Source: an uncultured Eubacterium sp. (GTDB lineage Bacteria; Bacillota; Clostridia; Lachnospirales; Lachnospiraceae). Taken from it: DNA of 64,000 nucleotides. Made by a program: the position numbers and the translations under genes. The notes beneath the pieces are model-generated. The model was not told the origin of the DNA. It saw nothing but the letters and a program-made list of their open reading frames with translations, and searched no databases. Location: contig CAMUHY010000007.1 in the NCBI GenBank assembly GCA_947088865.1, forward strand, positions 1 through 64,000, given 5' to 3'. Each line of letters begins with the position of its first letter. Position 1 is the first letter of the stretch. Positions 60,383 to 64,000 of the stretch are shown here, piece by piece.

Positions 60383-61702
60383 ATGAGAGATTTTTTATCA
60401 AATGGTGCAAAGAAACATTCTTTTCGCCATCACGCAAGCTGTATCATACTTACAGTATGTATCATGCTTTCATCAACATTTTTAGCATTGGCTGCACCAA
60501 ATACTACTGCACCAACATTAGAAACAGTGCAAACAGAAAGTCAAAAAAGTGCCGCCTATCTTATGAAACAAGCGGATTATTCTAACATATCCAATGTTTC
60601 AACGTTTAAAGAACAATCAAGAAATCTTATATTAAGCATTCGTTCAGGATATAATTGTTCTGATAATATCAACGCTTATCTTGAAGCCGTCAAACAGATT
60701 ATGAATACCGACGGAACACTACACATGGAAAAAAATGAATACACACCGGATTCAAAGGATTACTATTCATCTTATGCGTACCTTTTATTAGTGCTTGCCC
60801 TTGCAGATGAAGATGCATCCAATTTTAACAATAATAATATGATTGCACTTTTTAATGATATTCTAAACGCAGCGCCAGAAAACGATTTTATTTACAGTGA
60901 CACAAATCCAGATGCACTTAATCTATATCATCTAGGTATTGTCAATCTTGCAGTAGAAAGTTATTCCAATGAAATGAAAGACTATATCCGTATTTCCGAA
61001 AAAATTAAAAAAGCTTTAAAATCTATTTCTACTGAAAAAGGTATTAACTATTGGGGTTATAGTCTTGACAACAACACACATGTTTACAGTTATTTTTATA
61101 ACATGTACACATCGGATTCGGAAATCAAAAATTTGATAGATACAGTGTTGACTTACACAACAAATACCTATTATGATTCCGTAAATGGTACATTTAATTA
61201 CCCTGATTACAACGACCCTGCTAAATTTAATCCAAACGAAAATTCTACGGCACTTGCAGTGGCACTTTACTCAACCTATAACAATCATGAGCTTTCAACC
61301 GTTGCTTTTAACACATTGACTACTCTGTACCAATCTTCAACAACGCCTGGCGTCTACACATTTTTTGGAGAAGACAGCATTTTTACAACCTATGATGCCC
61401 TGTATGGTCTTGTTACATATCAAATGGCACTTGCAGGAAAATCCAATCCTTTTGATGTCAGCGATATTACAAAAGCAGTAAAACCACCTGTGACAGAAGA
61501 ACCTGAAAAGCCAACAGAGGATTCCACAACAGTTTTAAATCCATCAGAATCCACAGAGCAGTCTGTCAATAATCCAGAGGCAGACAGTTCAACATCGCCT
61601 GCTACGGGGGATAGTTCATTGCTTATACTGTTTATTATTTTAAGTTTGTCTTCTTTAACCTTATTAGTAACAACAAACAATATATGCAAACCAAAAAAAT
61701 AA
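60383..61702 (+). CDS. Cobalamin-riboswitch-controlled, sortase-anchored alpha/alpha-toroid-like surface protein
   Basis: A 439-residue surface protein. A signal peptide (about 1-39, ending LALAA) is followed by a helical domain (about 55-365) with repeated helix pairs (YSSYAYLLLVLALADEDAS, NLYHLGIVNLAVESYSNEM, NSTALAVALYSTYNNH, TYDALYGLVTYQMALAGK), typical of alpha/alpha toroids such as prenyltransferase repeats and transcobalamin/intrinsic factor. A Pro/Thr-rich spacer precedes SPATGD (about 405), a hydrophobic stretch and a basic tail, a sortase sorting signal of the variant used in Lachnospiraceae. AAGGAGGATAT precedes the ATG. Control by B12 suggests capture of cobalamin at the cell surface; this is inferred, not shown. 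Confidence 0.85.
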   Translation: MRDFLSNGAKKHSFRHHASCIILTVCIMLSSTFLALAAPNTTAPTLETVQTESQKSAAYLMKQADYSNISNVSTFKEQSRNLILSIRSGYNCSDNINAYLEAVKQIMNTDGTLHMEKNEYTPDSKDYYSSYAYLLLVLALADEDASNFNNNNMIALFNDILNAAPENDFIYSDTNPDALNLYHLGIVNLAVESYSNEMKDYIRISEKIKKALKSISTEKGINYWGYSLDNNTHVYSYFYNMYTSDSEIKNLIDTVLTYTTNTYYDSVNGTFNYPDYNDPAKFNPNENSTALAVALYSTYNNHELSTVAFNTLTTLYQSSTTPGVYTFFGEDSIFTTYDALYGLVTYQMALAGKSNPFDVSDITKAVKPPVTEEPEKPTEDSTTVLNPSESTEQSVNNPEADSSTSPATGDSSLLILFIILSLSSLTLLVTTNNICKPKK

Positions 61703-61703
61703 A

Positions 61704-61785
61704 AAAGTAGGGAAATCCCTACTTTCCATATTTCAAAAACACAACTTTGTAATACAAGACCAAAAGCCTCGCTCTTGGTCTTGTA
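61704..61785. terminator. Two hairpins between the surface-protein gene and the MATE gene
   Basis: AAAGTAGGGA/TCCCTACTTT (61704-61725) lies just after the stop; TACAAGACCAA/TTGGTCTTGTA (61753-61785) is a perfect 11-bp stem followed by TTTTC. Together they end the two converging transcripts. Confidence 0.7.
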
Positions 61786-61858
61786 TTTTCATATCTTATT
61801 TTTTACCATACACTTAATCCTGTCTTGATTTTTTATTGCTAATATTAATACATCATTT

Positions 61859-63229
61859 CTACGTAACCATATCTTCATGCAGCCATTTGCCGCTAATAAA
61901 ACGCACTGAAAAAATACACGCTCTGACAATCCAGTCGGTAAAAATTCCAATCCATACTGCACCCAATCCAAAATGAAATGTATTCACAAGAAAAACGCTA
62001 AGCGCCACACGGCAGCACCACATACTAATTACAGAAACAATCATTGAAAACTTCACGTCACCTGCTGCCCGAAACCCATAAGGCAAGCCAAAAGCACCTA
62101 CCCAAAGCAGAGGTTTTACAATTGTCATTGCAGTAACTAGCCAAAAACACATCCTAGCGGCTTCAGGCTCCATTCTGCCAAGCCACGTCACTGGCTTTGT
62201 AATGGCAAGAACCAAAAGACACGAGACAATTACTCCTATCCATGCAATTCTCATAAGTTTTACAATATAATACTTTGCTTCCTCTTTTCTATGTGCGCCG
62301 ATACACTGTCCCACAACTGTCATAAGCCCAATGCCTACACCATTGCTAAAAATGCCATTTACATTTTCAAGAATATCCGTCATTGCCTGTGCGGATATTG
62401 CTATTGTTCCCATTGTTGAAACAGTCGAGGAAATAGCAATTTTTCCAAACTGAAACATACCATTCTCAATACCTGCTGGAATACCTATTGCCATTATTTT
62501 TAATATCAGTTTCATATCAGGACGAATTTTTAAATAATCCCTTACCACTATCATTTGTTTGGGATTTCTTAAACAATAATATATTACCACTGTGCCAAAA
62601 ATTCTTGATAAAAGTGTGGCAAGGGCAGCGCCAGCAACTCCCCAGCCAAAACCATAAAGAAACAATACATTCCCCGTAACATTTATAACATTTGAAATAA
62701 TAGATATCTTCATTGGAAACTTTGAATTGCCAAATGCCCTATAAAATGATGCTCCTGCGCTAAATAATGCCAAAAATGGATATGAGACAGCCGTTATCAT
62801 AAAATAGATAAATGCGCTTTTCATTACAGAATCTTCTACTGTTCCAAATATCAACCGTAAAAGCCGCTCTCCTCCCAAAATACAAAACATGGTAATTAAA
62901 AGTGAAATTCCAAGTACTGTAAGCACAACTTGTCCTGCTGTTTTACTGCTTTCTTCTCTATTCCCACTGCCAATATACTGTGAACAAATAATTACTGCAC
63001 CTGCTGCCATTGCCGCAAATATCTGTATAACTAAATTATTTATTGAGTCCACAAGAGATACTGCTGATATGGCATAGCTTCCAACAGTAGAAACCATCAT
63101 TGTGTCTACCATTCCCATAAGTGAATTTAAAAATTGTTCTACAATTATAGGCAAAAGCAGCCAAAATAATGTTTTATTATCAAATAAAACATTTTTCCAG
63201 TCTATCTGCTTTTTGTCATACAGTTTCAT
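61859..63229 (-). CDS. MATE family multidrug/metabolite exporter
   Basis: A 456-residue membrane protein with about twelve helices in two halves. PIIVEQFLNSLMGMVDTMMV (first MATE signature), AGAVIICSQYIGSGNREESS, and IPAGIENGMFQFGKIAISS are typical. It exports cationic drugs or metabolites by Na+ or H+ antiport; the substrate is unknown. AGGAG precedes the ATG. It lies between the B12-controlled gene and an ECF S component but on the latter's strand. Confidence 0.93.
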   Translation of the reverse strand: MKLYDKKQIDWKNVLFDNKTLFWLLLPIIVEQFLNSLMGMVDTMMVSTVGSYAISAVSLVDSINNLVIQIFAAMAAGAVIICSQYIGSGNREESSKTAGQVVLTVLGISLLITMFCILGGERLLRLIFGTVEDSVMKSAFIYFMITAVSYPFLALFSAGASFYRAFGNSKFPMKISIISNVINVTGNVLFLYGFGWGVAGAALATLLSRIFGTVVIYYCLRNPKQMIVVRDYLKIRPDMKLILKIMAIGIPAGIENGMFQFGKIAISSTVSTMGTIAISAQAMTDILENVNGIFSNGVGIGLMTVVGQCIGAHRKEEAKYYIVKLMRIAWIGVIVSCLLVLAITKPVTWLGRMEPEAARMCFWLVTAMTIVKPLLWVGAFGLPYGFRAAGDVKFSMIVSVISMWCCRVALSVFLVNTFHFGLGAVWIGIFTDWIVRACIFSVRFISGKWLHEDMVT

Positions 63230-63337
63230 TTTTATTTATCTCCTAAAATTTAGTTATTTTCACTTGTTAATTTTGACCATTTACGCTACATAATCTTATA
63301 AGTAAACTATCTTTCTATTTTGAAAACACATATTTAT

Positions 63338-64000
63338 TTAATATTTTCTTTTTACAATGCCATACTTTATCCTTACCCGCTCTATCTTTCTCACAATACT
63401 TTCCCCTGCAAAAAATACACAAACGGCAGCTCCTAACGCATGTCCTATATCATAAGGCAACCCTGTAATATATAACATTTTTAATGCGCTGACACCACCA
63501 CTATATGCCGACTGTGTCATTGTAAATGCGGCAAAATTCATAATACCACCATATAAAATAAATACACTTAAAAAAGTAAAAACGCTCATGGTTATAAAAT
63601 TTGCTGGCAATTTATTTTTTCTAAAAAGAAAGGATACCAACATGCCAATCAAGCCAAATACATATATTCGCCACCCCCAAAAAGATTCATTTGTCTTAGC
63701 TCCTAACAAATATACTATGTATCCAACTATTTCAAAAACAAGGATACAAATTAATGGAGTTATACAAATTTGCACACCTATTTTTTTTGCTTCTTTTTTA
63801 TATTCACTTTTACTATCCAAAATACCAATCATTTCAACTTTTGAAAATAATATGCCTGCCAATGCACCAAGCAGTCCCCATGCTAGCATTTCCCAAACTG
63901 TCCATGCTCCTTGCGTCATAAAAAAATTACAGATAAATCTTGAAAGCGCACCCGTTGCAAAACCTGCCCTTGCACCCAATGCTATACCTGTCAAAATCAC
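63338..64000 (-). CDS. ECF transporter S component, partial at window edge
   Basis: The last 220 residues of an integral membrane substrate-binding subunit; the N-terminus lies outside. About five membrane segments, an ARAGFATGALSRFICNFFMT helix and the QGAWTVWEMLAWGLLGALAG block match ECF S components, a group often linked to cobalamin (CbrT-type) in which the motif is QGPWTPWQM. The Met at the window edge is internal. It captures a vitamin and works with EcfA/A'/T encoded elsewhere. Cobalamin is plausible because of the nearby B12 riboswitch, but that gene is on the opposite strand. Confidence 0.75.
   Translation of the reverse strand: MILTGIALGARAGFATGALSRFICNFFMTQGAWTVWEMLAWGLLGALAGILFSKVEMIGILDSKSEYKKEAKKIGVQICITPLICILVFEIVGYIVYLLGAKTNESFWGWRIYVFGLIGMLVSFLFRKNKLPANFITMSVFTFLSVFILYGGIMNFAAFTMTQSAYSGGVSALKMLYITGLPYDIGHALGAAVCVFFAGESIVRKIERVRIKYGIVKRKY

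Overview
The window reads as a chromosomal segment of a low-GC, motile, anaerobic Firmicute of the Lachnospiraceae type. The reasons are AT-rich DNA with strong AGGAGG-type ribosome binding sites, a LytTR/GHKL two-component pair, a flagellin/FliS locus, proteins of families I associate with Lachnospiraceae (16343-17512, 24309-25148, 51725-54841), a clostridial spore-photoproduct-lyase-like gene, and dockerin-bearing pectin esterases. The pectin genes recall Lachnospira/[Eubacterium] eligens-like bacteria, but the species is an inference. No rRNA, prophage, intact transposase or CRISPR array was seen.

Layout. 1-9300: the end of a LytTR/GHKL system, an Rpn-family nuclease, and a leftward four-gene signalling operon (CHASE2 adenylate cyclase, sugar-phosphate isomerase-like protein, GAF-HD-GYP c-di-GMP phosphodiesterase, FecR-domain membrane protein). 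9500-11500: a GntR/YtrA-regulated ABC-2 transporter with a 21-bp palindromic operator. 11430-13650: a DpnII-type (GATC) restriction-modification operon with a 43-codon Cys-containing gene and a truncated second methyltransferase. 13900-25150: mostly housekeeping genes (tadA, rsmA, tatD, metG) with a DUF885 lipoprotein, a J-domain protein and several lineage-specific proteins. 25350-31335: two large secreted dockerin proteins for pectin de-esterification. 31560-34240: an SDR and a radical-SAM spore photoproduct lyase overlapping a nucleosidase-like gene. 34240-36750: a 1-kb non-coding tract with a cluster of TGTCGAA boxes, an sRNA-like hairpin and a complete-looking transcription attenuator ahead of an Lsa/CplR-like ABC-F resistance ATPase.

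36960-47700: small proteins, a TrxR-like flavoprotein without recognisable NADPH motifs next to a small alarmone synthetase, a candidate promoter-to-terminator ncRNA, a two-component system with its ABC transporter, tRNA-Lys(CTT), an AI-2E-family permease, trmB and a DacF-like carboxypeptidase. 47800-49500: tandemly duplicated ribbon-helix-helix genes, each behind a copy of the same promoter block. 49500-54850: FliS, flagellin and a very large protein with a FliK-like end. 55265-58468: glgB and a mraY-family gene. 58650-64000: an exonuclease, a cobalamin riboswitch controlling a sortase-anchored toroid-type surface protein, a MATE exporter and a partial ECF S component.

Throughout, the intergenic DNA carries several families of short hairpin-forming dispersed repeats (eight copies of a GCGGATTGCGAATATCCGC family, three of a nested-hairpin family, two of a CCCA/TGGG family, two of a leader-type family, and one 223-bp MITE-like element). 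The strongest candidates for new biology are the cobalamin-controlled surface protein, the ABC-F attenuator with its four interchangeable segments, the FecR/cyclase/HD-GYP operon, the candidate ncRNAs, and these repeats.
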